From: an uncultured Pseudomonadota bacterium | GTDB taxonomy: Bacteria > Pseudomonadota > Gammaproteobacteria > Burkholderiales > SG8-39 | Direction of reading: 5' to 3' | DNA: 22,758 nt | Assembly: GCA_903909415.1 (NCBI GenBank) | Contig: CAIVVS010000071.1 | Coordinates: 1 to 22,758, forward strand | Shown: in pieces, positions 1 through 7,981 of the stretch | Numbering within the stretch: the stretch's first letter is position 1 | How the letters are laid out: each line of letters begins with the position of its first letter | Translations under genes and position numbers: made by a program | The notes under the pieces: model-generated | Told to the model about the DNA's origin: nothing | What the model saw: only the letters and a program-made list of their open reading frames with translations | Database searches by the model: none

Positions 1-1
1 G

Positions 2-250
2 CCGAATTACGGTCCGCAATACACCCGCGAGTTCCAGGAGACGTTCGGCGCGCTGGCGCGCGAGCACAAGGCCGCGCTGGTGCCCTTCCTGTTCGAGGGT
101 TTCGCCGGCGAGCGCGATGCCTTCCAGCCCGACGGCCTGCACCCCGTGGCCGCCTCGCAGCCGCGCATGCTGGACAACGTCTGGACGGTGCTCACCCCGT
201 TGATCGGCATCGCGTCGGAGACGGGCGCCTCAAAACCGGCCAAAAAGTAG
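2..250 (+). CDS. tesA: Arylesterase / acyl-CoA thioesterase I (SGNH hydrolase), C-terminal part only
   Basis: The gene enters from the left edge; 82 residues plus a TAG stop are visible. The reading frame ends with the SGNH-family block V, here QPDGLHPVA, in which D44 and H47 of the visible fragment form the DxxH half of the Ser-Asp-His triad. The following QPRMLDNVWTVLTPLI matches the usual ending of TesA-type arylesterases and lysophospholipases, which hydrolyse acyl esters or thioesters and are normally exported to the periplasm. The GDSL nucleophile, oxyanion residues and any signal peptide lie outside the window. The next gene, mnmH, starts 17 nt later on the same strand, so co-transcription is possible. 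The family call is firm; the exact substrate cannot be judged from the tail. Confidence 0.85.
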   Translation, partial: PNYGPQYTREFQETFGALAREHKAALVPFLFEGFAGERDAFQPDGLHPVAASQPRMLDNVWTVLTPLIGIASETGASKPAKK

Positions 251-267
251 ATAACTTTCTGATTATA

Positions 268-1329
268 TTGAATAAATACACCATCACCCCGGCAGAAGCC
301 CTCGATGCGCTGGATCAGCCGGGCGCCCCCTCCGCCATCATCGACGTGCGCTCGCCAGCCGAGTTCGAGGAAGACCACGTACCGGGCGCGATCTCCTGCC
401 CGGTGCTGGACAACGAGCAGCGCATCGTCGTCGGCACGCTGTACAAGCAGGCTTCGCCCTTCGAGGCCAAGCAGGTCGGCGCGGCGCTGGTGGCGCGCAA
501 CATCGCCCACCACATCGAGACCCGCTTCCGCGGCCAGCCGCGCGAGTGGTCGCCGCTGGTCTACTGCTGGCGCGGCGGCCAGCGCTCCGGCGCGATGGCC
601 CACATCCTGCGCCAGATCGGCTGGAACACGCTGACCCTTGAAGGCGGCTACCGCGCCTACAGGCGCGAGCTGCTGGCGCGGCTGGACGCGCTGCCGGCGA
701 AATACCACTACCGCGTGGTCTCCGGCGTGACCGGCAGCGCCAAGAGCCGCTTGCTGGAAGCGCTGGCGGCGCGCGGCGCGCAGGTGCTGGACCTGGAGCA
801 GATCGCGGTGCACCGCGGTTCGGTGCTGGGCTCCGTGCCCGGCTCGCTGCAGCCGGCGCAGAAGATGTTCGACACCCTGGTGTGGAGCGAACTGCGGCGC
901 ATGGACCCGGCGCGCGAGGTCTGGGTCGAGGCCGAGAGCAAGAAGGTCGGCAACCTGCAGGTGCCCGACGCGCTGCTGGCCGCGATGCGGGCCTCGCCCT
1001 GCGTGCGCATCGAGGCGCCCTTGCCCGAGCGGGTGCGTTTCCTCATCGCCGAGTACGGCCACTTCCTCACCGACGCCGCCCTGCTGAAGGACAAGCTGCG
1101 CCACCTGCACGCCCTGCACGGCGCGGAGGCGATTGCGCGCTGGGAAGCGATGGCCGACGCCAGCCAGTGGACCGAACTGGTGGGCGAGCTGCTGGAGAAG
1201 CACTACGACCCGGCCTACCTCAAGTCCAGCTTCAGGAACTACGCGGGCCTCGCGAGCGCCGAGGTGCTGGCGCTGGACAGCCTGGCGCCGGAGGCGATCC
1301 GCGCCGCCGCGGCCACCCTGCCCGCCTAG
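268..1329 (+). CDS. mnmH: tRNA 2-selenouridine synthase MnmH (SelU/YbbB)
   Basis: This 353-residue protein matches MnmH, which replaces sulfur by selenium at the wobble 2-thiouridine of Lys, Glu and Gln tRNAs through a geranylated intermediate, using selenophosphate. An N-terminal rhodanese domain (about residues 5-135) carries IIDVRSPAEFEEDHVPGA and the catalytic-loop Cys100 in LVYCWRGGQRSG. A P-loop domain follows, with Walker A GVTGSAKS at 153-160 and the family-typical DLEQIAVHRGS. The length is normal. The start is a TTG without a visible Shine-Dalgarno sequence, inside an AT-rich patch. It is chosen because the rhodanese fold begins at once and the first in-frame ATG lies beyond the catalytic Cys. 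The stop codon overlaps that of the convergent HDAC-family gene. The selenophosphate synthetase gene selD is not in this window. Confidence 0.93.
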   Translation: MNKYTITPAEALDALDQPGAPSAIIDVRSPAEFEEDHVPGAISCPVLDNEQRIVVGTLYKQASPFEAKQVGAALVARNIAHHIETRFRGQPREWSPLVYCWRGGQRSGAMAHILRQIGWNTLTLEGGYRAYRRELLARLDALPAKYHYRVVSGVTGSAKSRLLEALAARGAQVLDLEQIAVHRGSVLGSVPGSLQPAQKMFDTLVWSELRRMDPAREVWVEAESKKVGNLQVPDALLAAMRASPCVRIEAPLPERVRFLIAEYGHFLTDAALLKDKLRHLHALHGAEAIARWEAMADASQWTELVGELLEKHYDPAYLKSSFRNYAGLASAEVLALDSLAPEAIRAAAATLPA

Positions 1330-2261
1330 AAGTCGCCCAGGGCCTTGATGTGCGCGACCACGCTGCGGCCCAGCGCCGACAGCGCGTAGCCGCCCTCAAG
1401 CACCGAGACGATGCGCCCGTTGGCGTGCTTGTCCGCCACGCGCTTCAGCTCGCGCGTGATCCACGCGTAGTCGTTCTCGGTGAAGCGCAGGCTCGCCATG
1501 TCGTCCTCGACGTGGGCGTCGAAGCCGGCCGAGATGAAGATCATCTGCGGGCCGTGCGCCTCGAGCGCCGGCAGCCAGGCATGGTCCCAGGCATCGCGCA
1601 GCCCCTGCCCGCCGGTGCCGGCCGGCAGCGGCACGTTCACCATGTTGGCCGCCGGACGCTCGGTGCCGCTGTACGGGTAGAACGGGTGCTGGAAGGTCGA
1701 GACCATCAGCACGCGCGGGTCGTCCCTGAAGATTTCCTCGGTGCCGTTGCCGTGGTGCACGTCGAAGTCGACGATCGCCACGCGCTCCAGGCCGTGCACC
1801 TCCAGCGCGCGGCGCGCCGCAATCGCGACGTTGTTGAAAAAGCAGAATCCCATCGGCCGCGCGGTCTCGGCGTGGTGGCCGGGCGGGCGCACGCTGCAGA
1901 ACGCGGTCGAGGCCTTCGCGGTGGCGACCAGGTCGGTCGCCGCGACTGCGGCCCCCACCGCGCGCAGCGCCGCGTCCCAGGTGCCGGGGCTCATCGCCGT
2001 GTCCGGGTCCAGGTGCACAATGCCCTTCGCAGGCGAGGCGGTGGCGATCGCGTCGAAGTACTCGGGCGGGTGCACGCGCTCGATGTCCTCGCGGATGCCG
2101 CGCGGCGCCTCGTGGCGCTCCAGCAGCGCGTCCACGCCCGAGGCGATCAGCTGGTCCTGGATCGCGTCCAGCCGTTCCGGGCATTCGGGATGGTGCGCGC
2201 CCATGTTGTGCCTCAGGCAGTCGGCATGGGTCAAGAAGGCAACCGGCGGGATGTGGGCCAT
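1326..2261 (-). CDS. Histone deacetylase family protein (class II HDAC / acetylpolyamine amidohydrolase-like)
   Basis: This 311-residue protein has every hallmark of the zinc-dependent arginase/deacetylase fold. RPPGHH at 125-130 holds the catalytic His pair. DFDVHHGNGT at 165-174 supplies zinc ligands Asp167 and His169, and SAGFDAH at 244-250 supplies Asp248. GFCFFNN follows the His pair, and LEGGY near the end contains the transition-state Tyr292. Bacterial members remove acetyl groups from lysines, polyamines or small molecules; the sequence does not settle the substrate. It looks cytoplasmic, with no signal peptide. The start is the ATG giving MAHIPPVAFLTH, the usual N-terminus of the family. 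The gene converges on mnmH, sharing a CTAG as both stops, and diverges from the moxR operon across 171 bp. Confidence 0.92.
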   Translation of the reverse strand: MAHIPPVAFLTHADCLRHNMGAHHPECPERLDAIQDQLIASGVDALLERHEAPRGIREDIERVHPPEYFDAIATASPAKGIVHLDPDTAMSPGTWDAALRAVGAAVAATDLVATAKASTAFCSVRPPGHHAETARPMGFCFFNNVAIAARRALEVHGLERVAIVDFDVHHGNGTEEIFRDDPRVLMVSTFQHPFYPYSGTERPAANMVNVPLPAGTGGQGLRDAWDHAWLPALEAHGPQMIFISAGFDAHVEDDMASLRFTENDYAWITRELKRVADKHANGRIVSVLEGGYALSALGRSVVAHIKALGDF

Positions 2262-2432
2262 GGCGGGGAATGCGTGGGTGGTGAGGGGGTTGGACCAAGG
2301 ATGCTACTCAGGAATCATAGCCCGTTTCCTTTACACTCCAGCGTTTGCCGCAGGGCGCGCGCCGGCGTGGTTGCCACCGAAGTTGCCACCCAGGCCCACC
2401 GCGCGGAAAACCGGCTCCGGAGCGCAGCGCAC
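2262..2432. promoter_or_regulatory. Divergent intergenic region between the HDAC-family gene and moxR; weak promoter candidates
   Basis: These 171 bp hold the upstream regions of both divergent genes and contain an AT-richer patch around 2305-2340. On the minus strand TATGAT (plus positions 2319 to 2314) is one base from the -10 consensus and lies 52 nt before the HDAC-family start. On the plus strand TACACT at 2332-2337 is a weaker -10 candidate about 95 nt before moxR. I find no convincing -35 partner for either, so both are tentative. The moxR frame stays open leftwards through here, but that extension has no family counterpart. Confidence 0.35.
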
Positions 2433-3353
2433 ATGTCCTTCCCGTCACTCGAGAATGTCGTCGTCCAGGCCGGCAAGATCATCCTCGGCAAGGACCGCCA
2501 GATCCGCATGGCCGTGGCCTGCCTGCTGGCGCGCGGCCACCTGCTGATCGAGGACGTGCCGGGCGTGGGCAAGACCACGCTGTCGCACGTGCTGGCGCGC
2601 CTGCTCGGGCTGCAGTTCCACCGCATCCAGTTCACCAGCGACATGCTGCCGGCCGACATCATCGGCGTGTCGGTGTACGACAAGGACAAGGGGAGCTTCC
2701 GCTTCCACCCCGGCCCGATCTTCAGCCAGGTGATCCTCGCCGACGAGGTCAACCGCGCCACGCCGCGCACCCAGTCGGCGCTGCTGGAGGCGATGGAGGA
2801 GCACCAGGTCACCGCCGAGGGCGAGACGCGCCGCCTGCCCGAACCGTTCTTCGTGATCGCGACGCAGAACCCGTCGAACCAGCTGGGCACCTTCGCGCTA
2901 CCGGAGTCGCAGCTGGACCGCTTCCTGATGCGCATCGAGCTCGGCTACCCGGACCGCGAGGCGGAACGCGCGCTGCTGCAGGGCGTGGACCGGCGCGAGA
3001 TGATCAACCACATGGACGCCTGCCTCGCCCCGGGCGACCTGGTCGGCCTGCAGGGCCAGGTGAAGGACGTGCATGCCGCGCCCGCGCTGCTGGACTACGT
3101 GCAGGCGCTGGTCGAGCACACGCGCCGCTCGCCGGACTACGCCTCGGGCCTGTCGCCGCGCGCCGCGCTGGCCATGCTGCACGCCGCGCGCGCCTGGGCG
3201 ATGCTGGCCGGGCGCGACAAGGTCCTGCCCGAGGACATCCAGGCCATCCTGCCCGGCGTGGCCGCGCACCGCCTGCGCCCGGCCCACGACGGCGTGAAGA
3301 CCGGCGGCGCGGACGTGGCCGCAGCGCTGATCGCGGCCGTGCCCATCCCCTGA
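2433..3353 (+). CDS. MoxR-family AAA+ ATPase
   Basis: This 306-residue MoxR ATPase is a chaperone-like AAA+ protein thought to remodel or activate partner proteins, usually encoded beside DUF58 proteins. Walker A is DVPGVGKTT at 41-49, Walker B ILADEVN at 101-107 with Asp104 and Glu105, sensor 1 is in ATQNP at 143-147, and LPESQLDRF at 156-164 is the family's conserved arginine-containing segment. A small helical lid domain fills the C-terminal third. The ATG is chosen because MSFPSLENVVVQAGKIILGKD aligns with the normal MoxR N-terminus. A GGAG about 11 nt upstream is a modest ribosome site. The frame is open far upstream, but only because of GC-rich codon bias. It is the first gene of a five-gene operon; the DUF58 gene follows after 16 nt. 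Confidence 0.95.
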   Translation: MSFPSLENVVVQAGKIILGKDRQIRMAVACLLARGHLLIEDVPGVGKTTLSHVLARLLGLQFHRIQFTSDMLPADIIGVSVYDKDKGSFRFHPGPIFSQVILADEVNRATPRTQSALLEAMEEHQVTAEGETRRLPEPFFVIATQNPSNQLGTFALPESQLDRFLMRIELGYPDREAERALLQGVDRREMINHMDACLAPGDLVGLQGQVKDVHAAPALLDYVQALVEHTRRSPDYASGLSPRAALAMLHAARAWAMLAGRDKVLPEDIQAILPGVAAHRLRPAHDGVKTGGADVAAALIAAVPIP

Positions 3354-3369
3354 CGCGGCGCCGCTGCGC

Positions 3370-4356
3370 TTGGCCTCCATCACGTCCCTGATCCCGGAGC
3401 GCCTGCTGCGCCGCTCGCAGCTCTGGAACTTCCTACAATGGAGCAGCAGCCGCGCCGCGCCCGAGCCCGGCGAGGTGTTCCTGTCGCAGCGCCGCGTGTA
3501 CGTGCTGCCCACGCGCCACGGCCACGTGTTCTTCATCGCGCTGGTGCTGATGCTGGTGGGCTCGATCAACTACAACCTGGCGCTGGGCTACGTGCTCACC
3601 TTCCTGCTGGCCGGCATGGGCACGGTGTGCATCCTGCACACCGTGCGCAACCTCGCCCACCTGCACGTCAGCGCCGGGCGCGCCGGCGCGGTGTATGCCG
3701 GCGACCGCGTGCTGTTCAGGGTGCACGTGGAGAACCGCACGCGCTCGGCGCGCCATGCGATCCGCCTGCTGTGCGAGGACGCGCAGGCCTGGATCGACGT
3801 GCCCGCCGGCAGCGGCACGGACGGGGACCTGGCCATCGTCGCGGCGCAGCGCGGCTGGATGCAGCTGCCGCGCGTGACCCTGGAGACGCGCTTTCCACTC
3901 GGCCTGCTGCGCGCATGGTCCTACGTGCGCCCGGACGTGCGCGCGCTGGTCTACCCGCGGCCCGATGACGGCGCCCTGCCCCCGCCGCAACCCCAGCCCG
4001 ACACCGGCGAGCACCTGGCCGCGGGCGCGGGCACCGACGACTACGCCGGGCTGCGCACCTACCAGGCAAGCGACTCGCCGCGCCACATGGCCTGGAAGGC
4101 GATCGCCCGGTCCGAGGACCTGCTCACCAAGCAGTTCTCCGGGCGCACCGCCTCCGAGCTCTGGCTGGACTGGGACGCACTCGACGGCATGGATACCGAG
4201 GCGCGCCTGTCGCGCCTGGCGCGCTGGGTGCTGCTCGCCTCGCAGCGCGGCCTGCGCTTCGGGCTGAAGCTGCCCGGCTTGGAAGTGCCCCTGGACGAGG
4301 GCGCCGCCCAGCGCGACCTGTGCCTGCGCGAACTCGCGCTGTACGGGAGGGCCTGA
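3370..4356 (+). CDS. DUF58 domain-containing membrane protein
   Basis: This 328-residue protein has two closely spaced transmembrane segments near the N-terminus (about residues 52-70 and 72-90). The diagnostic DUF58 segment follows at about 221-256: GTDDYAGLRTYQASDSPRHM, then AWKAIARSEDLLTKQF. DUF58 proteins are partners of MoxR ATPases and carry a von Willebrand A-like region; their molecular role is poorly known but often tied to the envelope. The start is a TTG 16 nt after the moxR stop. No in-frame ATG precedes the membrane segments, so TTG is the best available choice, though a nearby alternative start cannot be excluded. The next gene begins 5 nt after the TGA, with its ribosome site inside the end of this gene. 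Confidence 0.88.
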   Translation: MASITSLIPERLLRRSQLWNFLQWSSSRAAPEPGEVFLSQRRVYVLPTRHGHVFFIALVLMLVGSINYNLALGYVLTFLLAGMGTVCILHTVRNLAHLHVSAGRAGAVYAGDRVLFRVHVENRTRSARHAIRLLCEDAQAWIDVPAGSGTDGDLAIVAAQRGWMQLPRVTLETRFPLGLLRAWSYVRPDVRALVYPRPDDGALPPPQPQPDTGEHLAAGAGTDDYAGLRTYQASDSPRHMAWKAIARSEDLLTKQFSGRTASELWLDWDALDGMDTEARLSRLARWVLLASQRGLRFGLKLPGLEVPLDEGAAQRDLCLRELALYGRA

Positions 4357-4361
4357 GCGCC

Positions 4362-6404
4362 GTGTCCGACGCTGCTTCCACCGCGACGCCGTCCGCCGGG
4401 CCCGGGGCCGCGCCGGCCCGGCCTGCCGTGCCGCTGGCCGAACTGCGCCATGCGGTGCCGCCGGTGGGCGGGGGCTCCACCTTCACCTTCTGGCAGCTGG
4501 CGCCGCTGTTCGTCGGCCTGGTGCTCACCGTCTCGCCGCACGTGCCGCGCCTGGCATGGTGGGTGATCTGCTGGGTGGCGCTGCTGTTCGGCTGGTACGC
4601 GGTGATCGTCTGGCGCGGCCAGCGCCTGCCCGGCAAGTGGGCGCTGATGCTGCTGGGCGTGGTCGGCTTCGGCGGGGTGTGGTTCACGTTCAGGACCATC
4701 TTCGGGCGCGATGCCGGCGTGACCCTGCTGGTACTGTTGCTCTCGCTCAAGCTGCTGGAGCTGCGCAACCTGCGCGACGTCTACGTCTGCGTGTTCCTGG
4801 GCTACTTCCTCGCGCTGACCAACTTCTTCTACTCGCAGGGCATCCCGGTGGCGGCGCTGATGCTGGTGACCGTGGTGGTGATCAGCGCCGCGCTGATAGG
4901 CATCAACGCGCCGGCGCGGCGCCTGCGCGACAACCTGCGCACTGCCGGGCTGCTGCTGGCCCAGGCCGCGCCGGTGATGCTGCTGCTGTTCCTGCTGTTC
5001 CCGCGGGTGCAGGGTCCGCTGTGGGGACTGCCGCAGGACGCCTTCGCGGGCGTGACCGGGCTGTCCGACAGCATGTCCCCCGGCGCCATCAGCCAGTTGT
5101 CGCAGTCCGACTCGATCGCGTTCCGCGTCAAGTTCGAGACCTCCCCGCCGCCGCATTCGCAGCGCTACTGGCGCGGCCCGGTGTTCTGGGAGTACGACGG
5201 GCGCACCTGGCGCGGCGGGGACATGCGCCTGCGCGCCGGCTTGACCTTCGAGGGGCTGGGCACCCCGCTGAACTACGAGGTGACGCTGGAGCCGCACAAC
5301 CGCAACTGGCTGTTCGGGCTGGACCTGCCGGCGGTGGTACCGCCGAACTCGCGCGCCACGCCCGACTACCAGCTGCTGTCGCTGCCGCCGGTACGCTCGC
5401 GCCTGCGCTACCAGCTGACCTCCTACACGAGCTACCGCGCCACCACGATGGAGGACGAGGACCGCACCCGCGCGCTGGCCCTGCCGCGCCAGGTGAACCC
5501 GCGCGCGCGCGCGCTGGCCGCCGAGTGGCGCGCGAAGCACGCGAACGACGAGGAACTGCTGCGCGAGGCCATCATCTTCTTCCGCACCGGGCAGTACCTG
5601 TACACGCTGGAGCCGCCGCTGCTCGGGCGCGACGCGGTGGACGAGTTCCTGTTCGACACCAGGCAGGGATTCTGCGAGCACTTCTCGTCCGCCTTCGTGT
5701 TCATGATGCGCGCCGCCGGCATCCCGGCCCGCGTGGTCACCGGCTACCAGGGGGGTGAACTCAACCCGGTGGACGGCTTCCTCACCGTGCGCCAGGCCGA
5801 CGCGCACGCCTGGGCCGAGGTCTGGCTGGGCGAGCGCGGCTGGGTGCGCGTGGACCCGACCGCCGCCTCGGTGCCGCTGCGGGTGGAGTCCGGCCTGCAG
5901 GCGGCGGTGCCGCAGAACGCGAACCTGCCGCTGCTGATGCGTCCCGGCTGGAGCTGGCTGCGCAACGCGCGCGACAACTGGGAGGCGCTGGGCAACAAGT
6001 GGAACCAGTGGGTGCTGGGCTACAACCCGGAGCGCCAGCGCGACCTGCTGTCTTTCCTCGGCGTGGAGCAACCCAGCTGGCAGACGCTGGCCATCGCGAT
6101 GTTCTGGAGCGTGGGCGCGGTGGTGCTGGGCATCGCCATCTGGCTGTTCGCGCGGCGCCAGCGCGTGGACCGCGTGCAGCGCGCCTGGCTGCGCTTCGGC
6201 GCGAAGCTGGCGCGCGCGGGATTCCCGCGCGGCCCCAGCGAAGGTCCGCTGGACTACGCGCGCCGCCTGTCGGCCAGCCGCCCGGCGCAGGCCGCGACGG
6301 TGGAGGCGATCGCCGCGATGTACGTCGAGCTGCGCTACGGCAGCGGCGCCGATGACGCGCGCGTCGCCGAGTTCGGCCGCATGGTGGGAAGGTTCCGCGC
6401 ATGA
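4362..6404 (+). CDS. tgpA: TgpA-like membrane transglutaminase (DUF3488 + transglutaminase core + DUF4129)
   Basis: This 680-residue protein resembles TgpA, an inner-membrane protein with a periplasmic transglutaminase-fold domain. An N-terminal DUF3488 block contains about six membrane helices (roughly residues 44-215). The catalytic core has Cys438 in GFCEHFSSAF, His482 in QADAHAWAEVW and Asp499 in VDPTAAS, so the full Cys-His-Asp triad is present. A further membrane helix (about 576-597) and a short DUF4129-like cytoplasmic tail end the protein. The GTG start is preferred over an in-frame GTG 42 nt upstream because GGGAGG at 4345-4350 lies 11 nt ahead of it, and because the upstream option would overlap the DUF58 gene. 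The stop overlaps the next start as ATGA. The Pseudomonas homologue is essential; its cross-linked substrate is unknown. Confidence 0.9.
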   Translation: MSDAASTATPSAGPGAAPARPAVPLAELRHAVPPVGGGSTFTFWQLAPLFVGLVLTVSPHVPRLAWWVICWVALLFGWYAVIVWRGQRLPGKWALMLLGVVGFGGVWFTFRTIFGRDAGVTLLVLLLSLKLLELRNLRDVYVCVFLGYFLALTNFFYSQGIPVAALMLVTVVVISAALIGINAPARRLRDNLRTAGLLLAQAAPVMLLLFLLFPRVQGPLWGLPQDAFAGVTGLSDSMSPGAISQLSQSDSIAFRVKFETSPPPHSQRYWRGPVFWEYDGRTWRGGDMRLRAGLTFEGLGTPLNYEVTLEPHNRNWLFGLDLPAVVPPNSRATPDYQLLSLPPVRSRLRYQLTSYTSYRATTMEDEDRTRALALPRQVNPRARALAAEWRAKHANDEELLREAIIFFRTGQYLYTLEPPLLGRDAVDEFLFDTRQGFCEHFSSAFVFMMRAAGIPARVVTGYQGGELNPVDGFLTVRQADAHAWAEVWLGERGWVRVDPTAASVPLRVESGLQAAVPQNANLPLLMRPGWSWLRNARDNWEALGNKWNQWVLGYNPERQRDLLSFLGVEQPSWQTLAIAMFWSVGAVVLGIAIWLFARRQRVDRVQRAWLRFGAKLARAGFPRGPSEGPLDYARRLSASRPAQAATVEAIAAMYVELRYGSGADDARVAEFGRMVGRFRA

Positions 6405-7453
6405 GTGCCGCGCCGCCCGCGACCAAGCCCCCGCGGCGCGCCCTGCTGCTCGCCCTTGCCTCGGGCGGCATGCTGGCGGCGCTGCCCGGCCACGCCCGCG
6501 ACAGGAAGGGCGCCGGCGCGTCCTTTGCCGGCCGCGCGGACGTGCAGGCCTTCATCGACGACATGGCCGCGCGCCACGGCTTCGTCGCATCCGAGCTGCA
6601 GGAGGTGTTCCGCCGCGCACGCCTGCAACCGGAGATCATCGCGTTGATGACCCCGCCGGCCGAGGCGCCGGTGCGTTCCTGGGCGCGCTACCGGGCCAAC
6701 TTCGTCAACGAGCGGCGCATCCAGGGCGGGCTGGAGTTCTGGGCCAGGCACGAGGCGGCGCTGGCACGCGCCGCCTCGCAGTACGGGGTGCCCGCGGAGA
6801 TCATCGTCGCCATCATCGGCATCGAGACGGTGTACGGGCGCAATGCCGGCAACTGGCGCGTGATCGACGCGTTGTCGACACTGGCCTTCAACTTTCCCAG
6901 CCGCGCCGAGTTCTTCCGCAGCGAACTGGAGCAGTTCCTGCTGTTCGCGCGCGAGGGCGGCATCGACCTCCTCGGCGTGAAGGGATCCTATGCCGGCGCC
7001 ATCGGCATCCCGCAGTTCATGCCGGGCAGCTGGCGGCGCTGGGCGGTGGACTTCGACGGCAGCGGCGGCATCGACCTGCGCGCCAGCCCGGTGGACGCGA
7101 TCGGCAGCGTGGCCAACTTCCTGGTCGGGCACGGCTGGGCGCGCGGCGAACCGGTCGCCTTTCCCGCCAGCGTGCAGGGCGATGGCTGGCGCGCGCTGGC
7201 TGAAGCCGGCATCAAGCCCGGCCTGCGCGCGGCCGCGCTGGCGCCGGCAGGAGTCAGCACCGCCGCCGCCCTGCCCCCCGAGGCCCCGCTCGCCTTCGTG
7301 GAACTGGCCACGCCCGGCGCGCCGTCCGAGTTCCGCATCGGCCTGCAGAATTTCTGGGTGATCACTCGCTACAACCGCGCGACCTTCTACGCGATCTCCA
7401 CCGCCGAGCTGGCCGAGGCCATCGCGAACCAGCGGCGGAACCAGCGGCCGTGA
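6401..7453 (+). CDS. mltB: Lytic murein transglycosylase B family protein
   Basis: This 350-residue MltB-type enzyme cleaves the MurNAc-GlcNAc bond of peptidoglycan with formation of 1,6-anhydro-muramic ends. Catalytic Glu142 sits in IIGIETVYGRN. GAIGIPQFMPGSW and the EF-hand-like DFDGSGGIDL are the other family signatures. The N-terminus (PPRRALLLALASGGMLAALPGHA) looks like an export signal with two arginines, but no lipobox Cys is present, so the product is probably soluble in the periplasm, unlike E. coli MltB, a lipoprotein. The ATG overlaps the preceding stop as ATGA, and the TGA overlaps the next GTG start, which implies translational coupling on both sides. Its place after the transglutaminase ties the operon to cell-wall work. 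Confidence 0.92.
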   Translation: MSAAPPATKPPRRALLLALASGGMLAALPGHARDRKGAGASFAGRADVQAFIDDMAARHGFVASELQEVFRRARLQPEIIALMTPPAEAPVRSWARYRANFVNERRIQGGLEFWARHEAALARAASQYGVPAEIIVAIIGIETVYGRNAGNWRVIDALSTLAFNFPSRAEFFRSELEQFLLFAREGGIDLLGVKGSYAGAIGIPQFMPGSWRRWAVDFDGSGGIDLRASPVDAIGSVANFLVGHGWARGEPVAFPASVQGDGWRALAEAGIKPGLRAAALAPAGVSTAAALPPEAPLAFVELATPGAPSEFRIGLQNFWVITRYNRATFYAISTAELAEAIANQRRNQRP

Positions 7454-7965
7454 CGGCGGACGCCGACTTCGCGATCCGCGCCGCCGAGCCAACCGACGTC
7501 CCGGCACTACTCGGGCTGATCGGCGAGCTCGCGGACTTCGAGAAGCTGGCCCACCTGATGCGGGCCACCCCCGACGGCCTGCACGCCGAGCTCTTCGGCC
7601 CGCGCGCCTGCGCCGAAGCCGTGCTGGGCGTGGTCCGAACGGCCCATGGCGTGGAGCCGGTGTCGATGGCAATCTACTTCCACAATTTCTCGACCTTCCT
7701 GTCCCGGCGCGGGCTGTGGCTGGAAGACCTGTACGTCAAACCGGCGTGGCGCGGACGGGGGTATGGGCGCACCATGCTGGTGCATGTCGCCGCCATCGCG
7801 AAGCGCCGGGGCTGCGGGCGGTTCGAGTGGTCCGTGCTGGACTGGAATGAACCGGCCATCCGCTTCTACCGGTCCATGGGGGCGGACGTCCTGCCGGACT
7901 GGCGGATCTGCCGGGTCACTGGGGAGGCATTGGAGGCCTTGGCGAAGGGTGCACCAAACCCTTGA
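7450..7965 (+). CDS. GNAT-family N-acetyltransferase, SSAT (diamine acetyltransferase)-like
   Basis: This 171-residue single-domain GNAT enzyme transfers acetyl from acetyl-CoA to an amine. FAIRAAEPTDVPALLGLIGE opens the fold, LEDLYVKPAWRGRGYGRTML (91-110) contains the acetyl-CoA-binding loop RGRGYG, and FEWSVLDWNEPAIRFYRSMGA holds Tyr140, which matches the general acid of spermidine/spermine acetyltransferases. The acidic pair Glu92-Asp93 is also SSAT-like. Polyamines or similar diamines, or amino-acid-like amines, are therefore likely substrates, but the exact one is not proven. The GTG start overlaps the mltB stop (GTGA). It is the last gene of the moxR operon, and its stop is embedded in a terminator-like hairpin. 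Confidence 0.88.
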   Translation: MTADADFAIRAAEPTDVPALLGLIGELADFEKLAHLMRATPDGLHAELFGPRACAEAVLGVVRTAHGVEPVSMAIYFHNFSTFLSRRGLWLEDLYVKPAWRGRGYGRTMLVHVAAIAKRRGCGRFEWSVLDWNEPAIRFYRSMGADVLPDWRICRVTGEALEALAKGAPNP

Positions 7966-7981
7966 TTCGAATAAGGGTTTT
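7956..7981 (+). terminator. Hairpin overlapping the GNAT stop codon, probable operon terminator
   Basis: AAACCCTT (7956-7963) and AAGGGTTT (7973-7980) form a perfect 8-bp stem followed by one more T. The 9-nt loop contains ATTCGAAT, which could pair further. The TGA stop of the GNAT gene starts in the left arm. The short T tract and the position at the operon end suggest intrinsic termination, though the stem is AT-rich at its base. Confidence 0.6.

Noticed and set aside
882..2432. Upstream extension of the moxR frame by more than 500 codons
   Set aside because: It runs antisense through the HDAC-family gene and overlaps mnmH; the MoxR fold starts at 2433.
4059..6071. Minus-strand open frame of 670 codons opposite the transglutaminase gene
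   Set aside because: Same GC-bias artefact; the plus strand encodes an intact catalytic triad and membrane helices.
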